Shown: piece by piece, positions 45,551-56,137 of the stretch | How the letters are laid out: each line of letters begins with the position of its first letter | Position numbering within the stretch: position 1 is the first letter of the stretch | Source: Devosia sp. | Lineage (GTDB): Bacteria; Pseudomonadota; Alphaproteobacteria; Rhizobiales; Devosiaceae | Direction of reading: 5' to 3' | Length of the DNA: 64,000 bases | Assembly: GCF_028290625.1 (NCBI RefSeq) | Contig: NZ_JAQGJM010000030.1 | Coordinates: forward strand, 1-64,000 | Translations under genes and position numbers: made by a program | The notes under the pieces: model-generated | Seen by the model: the letters and a program-made list of their open reading frames with translations, nothing else | Told to the model about the DNA's origin: nothing | The model's database searches: none

Positions 45551-46969
45551 TTATTTCGTGTCGATCTGGTCCCCCAGGCGGGCCAGGCTTTCGTCCCGGC
45601 CAATCAAAACCATCACCTCGAAAATCCCTGGCGACACTGTGCGTCCGGTCAGCGCCGCGCGCAACGGCTGGGCCAGCTTGCCCAGCTTCAGCCCCTTGGC
45701 CTCGGCCAGGGTGCGCATCGCCGCGTCGATCGCTTCCACGCTCCAATCGTTCAACCCAATCAGCAGGTCCCGCACATCGCCGAGCACGGACCGAGCGTCC
45801 GGCGTCAGCAATGCCGAGGCCGCGCTATCGATAGGCAACGGACGTGACGCATAGATGAATTGTGCCAGGTCGATCAGCTCGAGAATGGTCTTGGCACGCG
45901 GCTGCAGCTCGGGCAGGGCGGCCAGTACCGTCGCCTTGTTGGCGGTCAGCCCCTCCAGGTCCGCCAGCCGGCCAACTTCCTCGGCCAGCGCGATCATCAC
46001 GCCATAGAGGTAGTCCGGCTTTGCCTCGCGGATGTAGTGGCCGTTGATGCTCTCGAGCTTGACGAAGTCGAACCGCGCGGCACCCTTATTGAGGCCGTCG
46101 AGGCTGAACCACTCGATCATCTGGTCACTGGAGAAAATCTCGTCGTCGTCATGCGACCAGCCCAGCCGTGCCAAATAATTGCGCAGGGCCTCGGGCAGGT
46201 AGCCCATCTGGCGATAGGCCTCGACACCCAGTGCACCGTGGCGCTTGGAGAGCTTGGCGCCATCCGGCCCGTGGATCAGCGGAATATGGGCCATCTCGGG
46301 GATGTCCCAACCCATGGCGTTGTAGACCACGATCTGCCGGGCGGCATTGGTCAGGTGATCGTCGCCGCGAATGATGTGGGTGACGCCCATGTCATGGTCG
46401 TCCACGACCACGGCATGCATATAGGTCGGCGTCCCGTCAGAACGCAGGATAATGAAATCGTCGAGATTTTCGGCCTTGAACACCACCTCGCCCTGCACGT
46501 GGTCATGCACAACGATATCGCCGCTCAATGGCGATTTGATGCGGATGACTGGGGCGACGCCGGCGGGTGCCTCGGACTGGTCGCGGTCGCGCCAATAGCC
46601 GTTGTAGCGCGGCGGTTTGCCGGCAGCGCGGGCCTCTTCGCGCATCTGGTCCAGCTCGGCGGGCGAGCAATAGCACTTGTAGGCATGGCCGCGTGCGATC
46701 AGCTCATGGGCAATTTCGGCATGGCGCGAGGCGCGGCCGAACTGGCTGATCGCGTCGCCATCCCAATGCAGGCCGAGCCAGCTCAGGCCGTCCTTGATCG
46801 CCTCGACGGCGGCTTCGGTGGAGCGTTCGCGGTCGGTGTCCTCAATGCGCAGCAGCATCTTGCCGCCCATCTTGCGGGCATAGGCCCAGCTGAACAGCGC
46901 CGTGCGGGCACCGCCGATGTGCAGATAGCCGGTGGGCGAGGGGGCGAAGCGAGTGACGACCTGAGACAT
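45551..46969 (-). CDS. gltX: glutamyl-tRNA synthetase
   Basis: 472 residues from ATG at 46969; upstream in-frame starts give unconserved residues that overlap the comEC start. Class I synthetase: the HIGH motif is in [19 protein letters not shown] and the KMSKS equivalent is [13 protein letters not shown] zinc-like [19 protein letters not shown] stretch is present. It charges tRNA-Glu. Divergent from comEC, 53 bases apart. Confidence 0.96.
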   Translation of the reverse strand: MSQVVTRFAPSPTGYLHIGGARTALFSWAYARKMGGKMLLRIEDTDRERSTEAAVEAIKDGLSWLGLHWDGDAISQFGRASRHAEIAHELIARGHAYKCYCSPAELDQMREEARAAGKPPRYNGYWRDRDQSEAPAGVAPVIRIKSPLSGDIVVHDHVQGEVVFKAENLDDFIILRSDGTPTYMHAVVVDDHDMGVTHIIRGDDHLTNAARQIVVYNAMGWDIPEMAHIPLIHGPDGAKLSKRHGALGVEAYRQMGYLPEALRNYLARLGWSHDDDEIFSSDQMIEWFSLDGLNKGAARFDFVKLESINGHYIREAKPDYLYGVMIALAEEVGRLADLEGLTANKATVLAALPELQPRAKTILELIDLAQFIYASRPLPIDSAASALLTPDARSVLGDVRDLLIGLNDWSVEAIDAAMRTLAEAKGLKLGKLAQPLRAALTGRTVSPGIFEVMVLIGRDESLARLGDQIDTK

Positions 46970-47022
46970 AAAAGACCGGAACGGTTGGACGAGTTTCGGT
47001 GCCGTGTGTAGCATAGGGGTGC

Positions 47023-49200
47023 ATGAGCGCAAGGGCGGGGGGCAGGCCGGTGCTGAGCGCGGAAACGCTGGAGACCACCGAGCTGCCGGCACCAGTCAGG
47101 CCGCCGGGTGCGCTTGTCGTGCGTCCGGGGCGATTGCCGGCGGCGACAGTTCCGTTATGGCGTCGCATTGTGCTTTCAGCGCGCGGTGCCGTGGTCGAGG
47201 CCGTCGAGACGCGGCGGCTGTTTGTGCTGCTGCCGTTCTGCGTTATCGGCGGGATGGTGGCCTACAGCCAGGTGGCATTCGAGCCGAATTCATGGGCCTT
47301 GCTCGGCGTGGCAATCCTGCTTGCTGGATTTCTTGTTGGCTCCCTGCCGCAAATAGCGCGGTTTCGCGTCCTGCTGTTGGTTTCGGCGATCTGGGCCGGC
47401 GTGTGCATGCTGCCGATCCACGGCATGCTGTTCGGCACACCGATGCTGAAATTTCCGGTCTATGGACAATACCAGGCGACCGTGGACGAAATCCTGTCGC
47501 AGACGGAAACCCAGCGTCGTATCGTGGTTTCCCATCTGGTCCCGGTCGGCGATACCAAGCCGGCCGGCGTGACGCGGGCACGGCTGCTGATCGGCGCCGA
47601 TCCGCCGTTAGCGCCCGGCGACGTCATTGAGGGTAAGCTGCGGCTCGCGCCTATTCCCGGCCCGGTATTGCCCGGCGCCTTCGATAGTCAGTTCCACGGC
47701 TATTTCGCCGGCATCGGCGCTTACGGAAATGTCACCAGCGGCTTGGCTTTAGTCTCCAGCGGTTCCAGCTTCGATCCCACCCGCGCAATCGAGGGGCTGC
47801 GCCGATCCATCGCCGCTCGTATCGGCCACGTGCTGACCGGCTCATCGGCGGCAATCGGCGACGCCATGGTGATGGGCGATCAAAGCCTGATTTCCGACGA
47901 GACCCGCGATGTCATGGCGACGTCGGGGCTGGCCCATATCTATTCGATTTCGGGCCTGCACCTTTCGCTGGTTGCAGGTGGCGTATTCTTTCTGCTGCGC
48001 TGGGTTTTGGCCGCGATGTCCGGTTGGACACAGCGCCTGCCGATCAAGAAGATCGCTGCTGTCGGCGGTATTCTGGCGGCGTGCTTCTATCTCTTGCTGG
48101 CTGGCGGCCTCGCCAATGTCCCCGCCCTCCGCTCGACCCTGATGCTAGGGCTAATCTTCGGCGCGATCCTGGCCGGACGCCGGGCGCTGACTATGCGCAA
48201 TGTCGCGATTGCGGCCCTGGCGATTATCATTATCGATCCCGCCAGCGTCTTCCGCGCCAGCTTCCAACTGTCGTTCGCGGCCGTGGTGGCGCTGATCGGG
48301 GTGTACGAATTGCCGCGCAAGCCGCCGGTGGAGGGCAGGGGCTGGATCGGCCGGTCGATCAACCATGTCTGGGTCGCTGCACTGACCAGCCTGATCGCCG
48401 GCACCGCCACGCTGCTGTTCTCAGCCTATCACTTCCAGCAGACCGCGCCGCTCGGTGTGCTGAGCAATGTGCTGGTGCTGCCGGTGGTCAGCTTCATCAT
48501 CATGCCGACTGCCATTGCCTCGGTGCTGGCCATGCCGTTTGGAGTCGAACAGCCTTTCCTCATCGCCATGGGCTGGGGGATCGACCGCATGATGGACGTG
48601 GCGACGCTGGTCGCCAACTGGAGCCACGGGCTGGAATCCAACCCGCTACTCACGCCGATCGCGCTGTTTATCGGCCTCCTGGCGATGGCCTGGTTCGCCT
48701 TCATCAAGAACTACTGGCGCTTCGCCGGCCCGGTTCTGGCGATTCCCGCTATTTTGCTGTTCGCGCTCGATACCAGACCGGATGTGCTGATCGCCGACAC
48801 GACCCAAGCCGTGGCGGTGCGCGATGGCGGCGGCATGCGTCTGCTCACCGGCAAGGATGGCACTTTCGCCGTCGATGTGTGGAGCGAGTATTATCAGGAG
48901 GACTTCGCGCCGAACCTTGCCGGCGCGCACTGCGACAGTGTCGCCTGCGTTTACGCCAATGACCGCTTTTCGATATCGGTGATCAAAAGCGTCGAAGCCT
49001 TCGCCGAGGACTGCGAGCGCAACGATCTCGTCATCGCCCGCATTCCCGCGCCCGACTATTGTGGGGCGCAGGTAATCGACTCAAAGACCCTGCGCGACAG
49101 CGGCGTGCAATGGCTGCGCTGGGACGCGGCCGCGGGGGAATTCGCCGTCCGCCCCGCGGTGCCCAATCTCACCCGGCCGTGGCGAGCCGCGCTACAGTGA
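47023..49200 (+). CDS. ComEC/Rec2-family membrane protein
   Basis: 725 residues. It has an N-terminal region with three hydrophobic spans, then an OB-like DUF4131 domain (about 140-235, ending [12 protein letters not shown]). The competence domain (about 265-560) includes [20 protein letters not shown] and [16 protein letters not shown] with many spans. After it come only about 150 residues without a recognisable HxHxDH, so the metallo-beta-lactamase domain of Bacillus ComEC is missing or degenerate, as in many alphaproteobacteria. It would form the DNA channel across the inner membrane. No other competence gene is in the window. The 3' end overlaps the galactosidase gene by 32 bases. Confidence 0.88.
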   Translation: MSARAGGRPVLSAETLETTELPAPVRPPGALVVRPGRLPAATVPLWRRIVLSARGAVVEAVETRRLFVLLPFCVIGGMVAYSQVAFEPNSWALLGVAILLAGFLVGSLPQIARFRVLLLVSAIWAGVCMLPIHGMLFGTPMLKFPVYGQYQATVDEILSQTETQRRIVVSHLVPVGDTKPAGVTRARLLIGADPPLAPGDVIEGKLRLAPIPGPVLPGAFDSQFHGYFAGIGAYGNVTSGLALVSSGSSFDPTRAIEGLRRSIAARIGHVLTGSSAAIGDAMVMGDQSLISDETRDVMATSGLAHIYSISGLHLSLVAGGVFFLLRWVLAAMSGWTQRLPIKKIAAVGGILAACFYLLLAGGLANVPALRSTLMLGLIFGAILAGRRALTMRNVAIAALAIIIIDPASVFRASFQLSFAAVVALIGVYELPRKPPVEGRGWIGRSINHVWVAALTSLIAGTATLLFSAYHFQQTAPLGVLSNVLVLPVVSFIIMPTAIASVLAMPFGVEQPFLIAMGWGIDRMMDVATLVANWSHGLESNPLLTPIALFIGLLAMAWFAFIKNYWRFAGPVLAIPAILLFALDTRPDVLIADTTQAVAVRDGGGMRLLTGKDGTFAVDVWSEYYQEDFAPNLAGAHCDSVACVYANDRFSISVIKSVEAFAEDCERNDLVIARIPAPDYCGAQVIDSKTLRDSGVQWLRWDAAAGEFAVRPAVPNLTRPWRAALQ

Positions 49201-51124
49201 CGCCCGCTCCGGGAATGCTCGCTTCGCCAACCACATAGCCGGCTTCATCAGCCGCCTTGTTGAGCGTTGCGCCGCCTGCACCGTAGTTGACATAGATGCG
49301 GAACCCGCCGCGCACCCGGCAGCGCACGCCGGCCGGCAGGTTCAGTACCGGCAGGTCAGCCTCGGCGATCAGATAATCGACGACGCGCTGCACCAGCGCC
49401 TTGTTACCGCTGGCGGTGAGGTAAAACAGCTTGCCCTGCGATACCAGCACCGGCAGGTCGTCCTCGTCGGCGATAATGACTTCACCGCCGGTCTCGACGC
49501 GCTCGCGCCAGTGGTGCACGGCGCCGCCACCCTTGACCGGGGTCTGATGCACCGGATCGGTCGACGACACGCGGGTGACGCGCAAATCGAGCATATTGCG
49601 CGGCAGGTCGGGTGCCAGCGTCGACGGAATGGCAAAATCCTGCGTCTTCGAACCGCTGCGCGGCCCAATCAACAACTGTCCTTCAAAGGTCTCGATGGCG
49701 GTGCGCAGCGCATCGTTCCAGGCGAATAGCGCCGGAATGGCGACGATATCGTAGCCAGCAAAACTCGTCGTATCGGGCGACAGGATATCAATATCCACGC
49801 CATGCTTGCGGAAAGCCGAATACACCGCACGCACATGCGCGCCATGAGAGAAGCCCTTGGCCTGTGGCTGGATCTCCCATGCCCATTCGCTCTGATAATC
49901 ATAGACGACGGCAACGCGCGCCTTGCCGGCAACCCCGTCAATACCCGTAGCCTTCAGCTCCTGCGCCACCTGCATGGCCTCGCCATGGGCCGGCGCCGGC
50001 TCGCTATCGGGGCGCAGCAGGCCGGCATGCATCTGCTCCTGCGCGAACGGCGCCTGCCGCCAGCGGAAATAGGACACGACTTCCGCACCATGGGCGAACG
50101 CTTCCCAGGCCCAGAGCCGGGCCATGCCGGGCAGGGGATCGGGATTGAAATCGGCCCAGTTCACCGGGCCCGGCTGCTGCTCCATGATCCACCAGCGGCC
50201 ATGGCCGACGGTGCGGTAGAGATCATGGTGGAAGGCGGCATTATCGGGGTCGCCCTGGCGCATATACTGATGCTTGAGCTCTTCGGGCTCATCGCTGACC
50301 GCCAGGTGGCCGAGCGGGTAGCTGTCCCAACTGGCGATATCGAGGGTCTTGGCCACCTCATAATGATCGAAGTCGCTGGTGCGGCTCATGAAATTATGGA
50401 TCACCGGCAGATCGGCCCGCCGCGCCTTGAGGATATCGAACTGCACTTTGTTGAAGGCCGCGACCTGAGCTGACGCATAGCGGCGGAAGTCCAGCGAATG
50501 GGCCGGCGCGGCTTCGGTCACCAGCAGGTTGGGCAATTCGACCTGGTCGAAGCGGTTGTATTCCATCGACCAGAAGATATTGCCCCAGGCCGCGTTGAGC
50601 GCGTCGACCGTGCCGTATTTCTCGGCCAGCCATGCCTGGAAACCGGCCTTGGCGGCCGGCGAATAAGAATACGTCGTGTCGTGGCAGCCATATTCATTGT
50701 CGGTCTGCCAGCCAGCCAAAGCCGGGTGGTCGCCCACGGCATCCGCCAGGAGGCGGGTAATCCTGCCGGCTTCCTCGCGATAACCGAGGTGGGAAAAATC
50801 ATAGTGGCGGCGCGAGCCGAAACCGCGCTGCCGGCCCTCTTTGTCCACCGACAGCATGTCGGGGTGCTTGTCGATCATCCAGCGTGGCGGCGTCGCTGTC
50901 GGCGTGCCGACGATCACCTGCAGACCATGCCGGCCCAGCACATCCATGGCGCGGATGATCCAGCCGAATTGCAGGTCACCCGGCGTGGGTTCGAACTTTG
51001 ACCAGGCGAACTCCCCGATCCGCACGAACTTGATGCCGACTTCGGCCATGCGCGCAGCATCGCTCTCCCACCACGCCTCGGGCCAATGTTCGGGATAGTA
51101 GCAAACGCCGAGGGCAAGGGTCAT
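49169..51124 (-). CDS. GH42 beta-galactosidase
   Basis: 651 residues, no signal peptide, so cytoplasmic. TIM-barrel N-terminal domain opening LALGVCYYPEHWPEAWWESD, typical of family GH42. The acid/base is E144 in WQTDNEYGCHDT and the nucleophile E315 in WWIMEQQPGPVNW. A trimerisation domain (about 385-590) and a small beta C-terminal domain follow. It would release galactose from beta-galactosides or oligosaccharides brought in by an unseen transporter. First of four minus-strand genes arranged from this gene back to dgoK; it is the last in transcription order. Confidence 0.93.
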   Translation of the reverse strand: MTLALGVCYYPEHWPEAWWESDAARMAEVGIKFVRIGEFAWSKFEPTPGDLQFGWIIRAMDVLGRHGLQVIVGTPTATPPRWMIDKHPDMLSVDKEGRQRGFGSRRHYDFSHLGYREEAGRITRLLADAVGDHPALAGWQTDNEYGCHDTTYSYSPAAKAGFQAWLAEKYGTVDALNAAWGNIFWSMEYNRFDQVELPNLLVTEAAPAHSLDFRRYASAQVAAFNKVQFDILKARRADLPVIHNFMSRTSDFDHYEVAKTLDIASWDSYPLGHLAVSDEPEELKHQYMRQGDPDNAAFHHDLYRTVGHGRWWIMEQQPGPVNWADFNPDPLPGMARLWAWEAFAHGAEVVSYFRWRQAPFAQEQMHAGLLRPDSEPAPAHGEAMQVAQELKATGIDGVAGKARVAVVYDYQSEWAWEIQPQAKGFSHGAHVRAVYSAFRKHGVDIDILSPDTTSFAGYDIVAIPALFAWNDALRTAIETFEGQLLIGPRSGSKTQDFAIPSTLAPDLPRNMLDLRVTRVSSTDPVHQTPVKGGGAVHHWRERVETGGEVIIADEDDLPVLVSQGKLFYLTASGNKALVQRVVDYLIAEADLPVLNLPAGVRCRVRGGFRIYVNYGAGGATLNKAADEAGYVVGEASIPGAGVTVARLATAG

Positions 51125-51135
51125 TGCGAGGACTC

Positions 51136-52011
51136 TTAGAGGGTGATGAGGGGTTCAGGCTGGCCGGCGATATCGAGTTCGATGGCGAACACGCCGCCCG
51201 CCACTTTCTCGGCGGCGAGCTGGTCGGCGCTGAGGGTCTTGGCTGCGGTGGTCAGGAACAGCGTCTTGAGGCCGGGGCCGCCAAAGGCCGGGCAACTCAC
51301 CTGGCTGACCGGCACCTCGATCACGCGATCAATCGAGCCATTCGGCGCGTGGCGGACCACGCATTTGCCACCCCATTTGGCGTTCCACAGATAGCCTTGG
51401 CTGTCGACGACCGCGCCGTCGGGATAGCCACGGCCATCCGACACATCGGCAAATAGCGACCATTCGCCAATCGGCAGCCCGGTGGCAGGATCGGTGGCGC
51501 ATTTGAGGATCTGCTTGGTCGGCGTATCGCTCCAATAGGCGGTGCGTCCGTCCGGCGAAAAGCAGGTCGCATTGGGGATTTTGGCCTGTGTGCGGATGGT
51601 GGTCAGCTTGCCGGCGCGATAGTGATAAACGGCGCCGCCCGGCTCGTCTTCTTCCTTGCGCATGGTGCCGATCCAGAACCCGCCGGAGGGATGTACCCGG
51701 CTGTCATTGGTGCGCGTGCCGGCGTCATCGGCCTCGATCGGCACGATCAGGCTGGTCTCGCCGGTGATCAGATCATAGCGCTTGAGCCCGGTTTCGGTGG
51801 CAAGTGCCAGCGCGTCATGGTCAATCACCGCCGCAGCGGCGACGATCTCATCGAACGACCAGATATTGGCGACCGCGCCGTCCGCCTCGGCGGCGAACAG
51901 CTTGTGGTTGTTGATATCGAAGAAGAACAATTGCTGGCGCAGCGGATGCCAGAACGGACCCTCGCCCAGCGCGCACTGGCTATCGATCAGCAGGTGGGCC
52001 GTTTGGCTCAT
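51136..52011 (-). CDS. SMP-30/gluconolactonase-family sugar lactonase
   Basis: 291 residues, six-bladed beta-propeller. The metal-binding residues appear in ALGEGPFWHP (Glu near 17), TNDSRVHPSGGFWIGTM (Asn/Asp near 101), and the later RGYPDGAVVDSQGYLWNAKWGG (Asp near 199). It would hydrolyse a sugar lactone, in this context galactono- or fucono/arabinonolactone, to the acid. Start overlaps the end of the aldolase gene by four bases, so the two are coupled. No sugar dehydrogenase is nearby to make the lactone. Confidence 0.9.
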   Translation of the reverse strand: MSQTAHLLIDSQCALGEGPFWHPLRQQLFFFDINNHKLFAAEADGAVANIWSFDEIVAAAAVIDHDALALATETGLKRYDLITGETSLIVPIEADDAGTRTNDSRVHPSGGFWIGTMRKEEDEPGGAVYHYRAGKLTTIRTQAKIPNATCFSPDGRTAYWSDTPTKQILKCATDPATGLPIGEWSLFADVSDGRGYPDGAVVDSQGYLWNAKWGGKCVVRHAPNGSIDRVIEVPVSQVSCPAFGGPGLKTLFLTTAAKTLSADQLAAEKVAGGVFAIELDIAGQPEPLITL

Positions 52012-52622
52012 TGGGCTTGGCCCCGGTCATAGGCGGCAACGGCCAACGCCGCGTGTTCGGCGGTCTGCGATAGCTCCATGCCCGGCTTGTAGAGATAGGT
52101 GCCCAGCCCGAAGCCTACGCAGCCGGCGGCGAAGAATTCGGCGAAATTGCCCGGGTTGGCACCACCCACGGCATAAAGCGGAAGCTCGGGCGGGAGCACC
52201 GCCTTGATCGCCTTGATGCCCTTGGGGCCCAGCACTTCGGCGGGGAAAAACTTGAGCCCCGTGGCACCCGCCCGGATGGCGCGGAACGCGTCAGTCGGCG
52301 TGAACACGCCGGGATAGGACGCGAGCTGGAGGCGCGCCGTCTCCTCGATCACCGCCTTATTGGTGTCGGGCGATACGATGAACGTGCCGCCGGCATCGGC
52401 GACCGCCAGGACCTGCTTCTTGGTCAGCACCGTGCCGGCACCGATCATGGCGGTGTCACCAAACGTGTTGGAGGCGAGCGAGATGCTGGTCAGCGCGTCG
52501 GGCGAATTGAGCGGCACTTCGATCATGGTGATGCCGGCATCGATCAGCGCCTTGCAGACGTCGATGATCTCGGCCGGCGTGATGCCGCGCAGAATGGCGA
52601 TGATGTGGCGAGGGGTATCCAT
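52008..52622 (-). CDS. dgoA: 2-dehydro-3-deoxy-6-phosphogalactonate aldolase
   Basis: 204 residues, class I KDPG/KDPGal aldolase TIM barrel. The catalytic residues are the glutamate in GITMIEVPLNSPDAL (near 37) and the Schiff-base lysine in GATGLKFFPAEVLGPKGIKA (near 126). IPLNSP-type VPLNSP is the KDPGal hallmark rather than the LRTP seen in KDPG aldolases. It splits KDPGal into pyruvate and glyceraldehyde-3-phosphate. Adjacent to the matching kinase gene. Confidence 0.92.
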   Translation of the reverse strand: MDTPRHIIAILRGITPAEIIDVCKALIDAGITMIEVPLNSPDALTSISLASNTFGDTAMIGAGTVLTKKQVLAVADAGGTFIVSPDTNKAVIEETARLQLASYPGVFTPTDAFRAIRAGATGLKFFPAEVLGPKGIKAIKAVLPPELPLYAVGGANPGNFAEFFAAGCVGFGLGTYLYKPGMELSQTAEHAALAVAAYDRGQAQ

Positions 52623-52634
52623 GAGGTCCGTCCG

Positions 52635-53570
52635 CTAAGAGGAAAATTGGCGCGCGGCCTTGAGGCCGGCCAGCACCGCTTCGGTAGCATCCACCAGCCG
52701 CGAACGCACGCCGATCCGCGTCAAAGCCTGGCCATAAAGCGCACAAAGCGCCGCCGAGCCAATCAGCGGCACCTCGGCATCGCCGATCCACTCGCGATTG
52801 GCGCCGATTTCGCTGCCGATCAACAGGCCCGACAGATAGCCCGCACACCAGCCCGGCTGGCGGCCAGATAGGAGCGAACCGGCCCGCACTTCGAACAATT
52901 GGCCCAGGAGCCGCTCTGGATGATCGAGACCGGCCTCGACGCCGGCGGCGAAACCCTCGTCGCGTCCCGGCCCCTCAAGGTCCCCGCCCAGCGAATGTCG
53001 CAATACCGAATGGGTTCGCAGGACTTCGAACATTTCGCCGGTCATCGCCGTGGCGAAGCGCTCGATGCGGGTGCCCGACAATTGCGCCCATTTCGAATGC
53101 GTGCCCGGCATGCAGACGACGCCGGAAAACCCCGGATTGAGCGCCGCGAGGCCCAGCAACTGGGTTTCCTCCCCGCGCATGACGTTGTCCGAACCGGGAA
53201 TTTTCTGACACACGCCGGGGAGGATCGATGGCGCCAGCCGTGCGTTGGGCATATCAGGGCGCACAGCGCCGTCGAGCAGGCCGCGCAGGTCGGTCGGCGC
53301 CTGCAGGTAAGGGGCTTCGAGCCAGCCCTGCCGCGCGCCGGCCATTCCGCAGATCAGCACTTGGATAGCTTGGCCGGATTGGCCTTCGATACCACCCAGC
53401 AACTCGGTCAACGCGCCGGGAAATTGTTCGCGCGTCAGCTTGCCCATGCCATTGGGTGAAGTGCGCGAAACCGCGACGGCCCCGGCGCCATCGATGCCCC
53501 AGGCGCGCAGGTTGGAGGTGCCCCAATCGACGGCAACCCAGTCCACTGTATCAGTCACGGCAAAACTCAC
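52635..53570 (-). CDS. dgoK: 2-dehydro-3-deoxygalactonokinase
   Basis: 311 residues. DgoK family: [19 protein letters not shown] at the N terminus is the phosphate loop, then [16 protein letters not shown], and the family [10 protein letters not shown] and [12 protein letters not shown]. It phosphorylates 2-keto-3-deoxygalactonate before the aldolase acts. It is the first gene of the minus-strand sugar operon; the spacing to the aldolase gene is 12 bases. Its start faces the divergent dehydratase gene. Confidence 0.92.
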   Translation of the reverse strand: MSFAVTDTVDWVAVDWGTSNLRAWGIDGAGAVAVSRTSPNGMGKLTREQFPGALTELLGGIEGQSGQAIQVLICGMAGARQGWLEAPYLQAPTDLRGLLDGAVRPDMPNARLAPSILPGVCQKIPGSDNVMRGEETQLLGLAALNPGFSGVVCMPGTHSKWAQLSGTRIERFATAMTGEMFEVLRTHSVLRHSLGGDLEGPGRDEGFAAGVEAGLDHPERLLGQLFEVRAGSLLSGRQPGWCAGYLSGLLIGSEIGANREWIGDAEVPLIGSAALCALYGQALTRIGVRSRLVDATEAVLAGLKAARQFSS

Positions 53571-53869
53571 CCCTCATGCGCGACCATCGGGCCGCAATCG
53601 GGCCGAACGCTACCGCCTGCATTGGATTCCAGCTAGCCTCAATCGACGTCGCCGCATTGCTGCTTCTATCGGCGCAGACGTTGGCTCCGTCCCGTCATTT
53701 GGTAAGGCGTTTCAGGCGTCTGGAAATATGTCACCAGCAGATTTTGCGACCGCTCAAGCTGGCGAAATTTCGACAGAATCCCGTTCCCTCTTGCCCCTGT
53801 CGTGGTACAGATGGCAAAATGTTGAGGCACGTAACCGCGGCGTCATATCGCGGACATGAGGAACAGAAA
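53571..53869. other. divergent promoter region of the sugar-acid genes
   Basis: 299 bases between the dgoK and dehydratase starts, so it must hold both promoters. TTGCCC and CAAAAT 18 bases apart (near 53796-53825) could serve the dehydratase. Short inverted repeats (CCGCG/CGCGG near 53836-53854) are present; no regulator gene is adjacent. No gene is seen within it. Confidence 0.45.
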
Positions 53870-55696
53870 ATGACGGCAGATACCAGCGGCGGTCCGGGCA
53901 ACGGGCAGGGCGCAGCCAAGAAGTTGCGCTCGCGCGCCTGGTTCGACAATCCGGATAATCCAGACATGACAGCGCTTTATCTCGAGCGCTACATGAATTT
54001 CGGCGTCTCGCGCGAAGAGCTGCAGTCCGACAAGCCGATCATCGGCATCGCCCAGACCGGCTCCGACCTGTCGCCGTGCAACCGGCACCATATCGTGCTG
54101 GCCGAACGCGTTCGCGAAGGCATCCGCGAAGCTGGCGGCATCGCCATTGAATTCCCCGTGCATCCGATCCAGGAAACCGGCAAGCGCCCGACCGCCGGCC
54201 TCGACCGGAACCTGGCCTATCTCGGCCTCGTCGAAGTGCTCTACGGCTACCCGCTCGACGGCGTAGTGCTGACCATCGGCTGCGACAAGACCACACCCGC
54301 CATGCTGATGGGCGCCGCTACCGTCAATATTCCGGCCATCGCGCTGTCGGTCGGCCCGATGCTGAATGGCTGGCACAAGGGCGAGCGCACCGGCTCGGGC
54401 ACCATCGTGTGGAAGGCCCGCCAGATGATGGCGGCCGGCGAAATCGACTATGCGCAGTTCATCGAACTAGTCGCGTCCTCGGCGCCGTCGACAGGCTATT
54501 GCAACACCATGGGCACGGCTTCGACCATGAATTCATTGGCTGAATCGCTGGGCATGCAATTGCCGGGTTCGGCCGCCATTCCGGCGCCGTATCGCGATCG
54601 CCAGGAAATGGCCTACCGCACCGGCAAGCGCATCGTCGACATGGTGCGCGAGGACCTCAAGCCCTCGGACATCCTGACCAAGGACAATTTCATCAACACC
54701 ATCGTGGTCAATTCGGCCATCGGCGGTTCGACCAATGCGCCGATCCACATCCAGGCCATCGCCAAGCATATCGGCGTCGAGCTGGAACTGCAGGATTTCC
54801 AGACCTATGGCCACAAGGTGCCGCTGCTGGTCAATCTGCAGCCGGCCGGCGAATATCTGGGCGAGGACTTCTACCATGCCGGCGGCGTGCCGGCGGTGGT
54901 CAATGAGTTGATGAGCCAGGGCCTCATTCGCGAGAACGCGCCGACCGTCAACGGCAAGTCCATCGGCGACAACTGCCGCGCCACGACGATCCAGGACGAC
55001 AAGGTCATCCGGCGCTTCGACAATCCGCTCAAGACCGAGGCCGGTTTCCTCGTGCTGCGTGGCAACCTGTTCGACAACGCCATCATGAAGACCAGCGTGA
55101 TCTCCACCGAGTTCCGCGATCGTTACCTGAACAACCCGGAACATCCCGGCATGTTCGAGGGCAAGGCCGTGGTATTCGATGGACCGGAAGACTATCACCA
55201 CCGCATCGATGATCCCTCGCTCGAGATCGACGAGCACACGCTGCTATTCATGCGCGGCGCTGGCCCCATCGGCTATCCGGGCGCAGCCGAAGTCGTCAAC
55301 ATGCGGCCGCCGAACTACCTGATCAAGAAGGGCATTACTGCCCTGGCCTGTATCGGCGACGGACGCCAATCCGGTACGTCGGGTTCGCCCTCGATTCTCA
55401 ATGCCTCTCCTGAAGCGGCGGCTGGCGGTAATCTCGCCATCCTGCGCACCGGCGACCGCGTGCGGATCGATCTGAACAAGGGCAGCGCCAACATCCTGAT
55501 TGCCGACGAGGAAATCGCCAAGCGTCGCGCCGATCTGGAGTCCATGGGTGGCTACAAGTACCCCAAGCACCAGACCCCGTGGCAGGAAATCCAGCGCGGC
55601 ATCGTCGGCCAGCTCGGCGACGGCGCCATTCTCAAGCCCGCCGAAAAGTACCAGCGCATCGCCCAGAGCGAAGGTATCCCGCGCGACAATCACTAA
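53870..55696 (+). CDS. IlvD/Edd-family sugar-acid dehydratase
   Basis: 608 residues from ATG 53870 with a GAGGAAC ribosome site; upstream starts would run through the promoter region. Iron-sulfur dehydratase: cluster cysteines in [14 protein letters not shown] and [14 protein letters not shown], and the base serine region [10 protein letters not shown]-like (here [19 protein letters not shown]). Its length and the N-terminal [26 protein letters not shown] are those of the sugar-acid clade (L-arabonate, D-xylonate, galactonate), not of dihydroxyacid dehydratase. With dgoK and dgoA beside it, conversion of galactonate to 2-keto-3-deoxygalactonate is the likely job. L-arabonate or D-fuconate cannot be excluded. 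Confidence 0.88.
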   Translation: MTADTSGGPGNGQGAAKKLRSRAWFDNPDNPDMTALYLERYMNFGVSREELQSDKPIIGIAQTGSDLSPCNRHHIVLAERVREGIREAGGIAIEFPVHPIQETGKRPTAGLDRNLAYLGLVEVLYGYPLDGVVLTIGCDKTTPAMLMGAATVNIPAIALSVGPMLNGWHKGERTGSGTIVWKARQMMAAGEIDYAQFIELVASSAPSTGYCNTMGTASTMNSLAESLGMQLPGSAAIPAPYRDRQEMAYRTGKRIVDMVREDLKPSDILTKDNFINTIVVNSAIGGSTNAPIHIQAIAKHIGVELELQDFQTYGHKVPLLVNLQPAGEYLGEDFYHAGGVPAVVNELMSQGLIRENAPTVNGKSIGDNCRATTIQDDKVIRRFDNPLKTEAGFLVLRGNLFDNAIMKTSVISTEFRDRYLNNPEHPGMFEGKAVVFDGPEDYHHRIDDPSLEIDEHTLLFMRGAGPIGYPGAAEVVNMRPPNYLIKKGITALACIGDGRQSGTSGSPSILNASPEAAAGGNLAILRTGDRVRIDLNKGSANILIADEEIAKRRADLESMGGYKYPKHQTPWQEIQRGIVGQLGDGAILKPAEKYQRIAQSEGIPRDNH

Positions 55697-55712
55697 GCCA
55701 ATAACGAAATGC

Positions 55713-55745
55713 AAAAGGCCCGCCAATCTGGCGGGCCTTTTCTTT
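55713..55745 (+). terminator. intrinsic terminator after the dehydratase gene
   Basis: AAAAGGCCCGCC (55713-55724) pairs with GGCGGGCCTTTT over five bases and runs into TTTTCTTT. The A-tract on the other side lets it also end the minus-strand lexA transcript. Confidence 0.85.
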
Positions 55746-55801
55746 AGCGGTAGCCTCGCGAGCCAGACCGTTACCCGACCAAGAGAGGTCCGGCCCAAAC
55801 C

Positions 55802-56137
55802 TCATTCCTTGGCAGCCGTCTCGATCGTTACCCAGCGGCCGGTGACGTCGCACTGCAGCAGCATGGTGTCGTTGTTGCGGATACCCACGATTGCCCCAGC
55901 AGACGACAATTTGCCCTCGAGCAGGCAGCCAGCGACTGGCGTATCGGCTTTCGCCTCGGCCCAGCCGGTTCCCGCATTGCAGACGGCAGTGCCATTGCCC
56001 GCATTGATGCCCACGCCTGCCGAAAACGTCACGTTACCGACCCAGCAGCGGGTCTCCTTGATGCTTGCTTCCTGAGCGAATGCCGGGATGCCGCCGACCG
56101 ACAAAAGGCCAAGCGCGACAAGCAGGGTGAACCGCAT
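55802..56137 (-). CDS. small secreted four-cysteine protein coupled to lexA
   Basis: 111 residues from ATG at 56137, which shares one base with the lexA stop (TGATG) and has TGAGGA before it. Signal peptide [16 protein letters not shown]...AFA, cleavage near residue 21. The mature 90 residues contain C31, C53, C71 and C96, probably two periplasmic disulfides, with glycine- and alanine-rich beta-type stretches (VTFSAGVGINAGNGTAVC). No family recognised. Because no promoter separates it from lexA, it should be expressed with lexA and thus rise in SOS. Confidence 0.72.
   Translation of the reverse strand: MRFTLLVALGLLSVGGIPAFAQEASIKETRCWVGNVTFSAGVGINAGNGTAVCNAGTGWAEAKADTPVAGCLLEGKLSSAGAIVGIRNNDTMLLQCDVTGRWVTIETAAKE

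Noticed and set aside
47023-49200. Evidence for natural competence from ComEC
   Set aside because: A ComEC-like protein lacking the lactamase domain is widespread in non-competent alphaproteobacteria and no other com or pilus gene is here.
53870-55696. Dihydroxyacid dehydratase IlvD of branched-chain amino acid synthesis
   Set aside because: The N-terminal sequence, length and neighbours dgoK and dgoA point to the sugar-acid clade.
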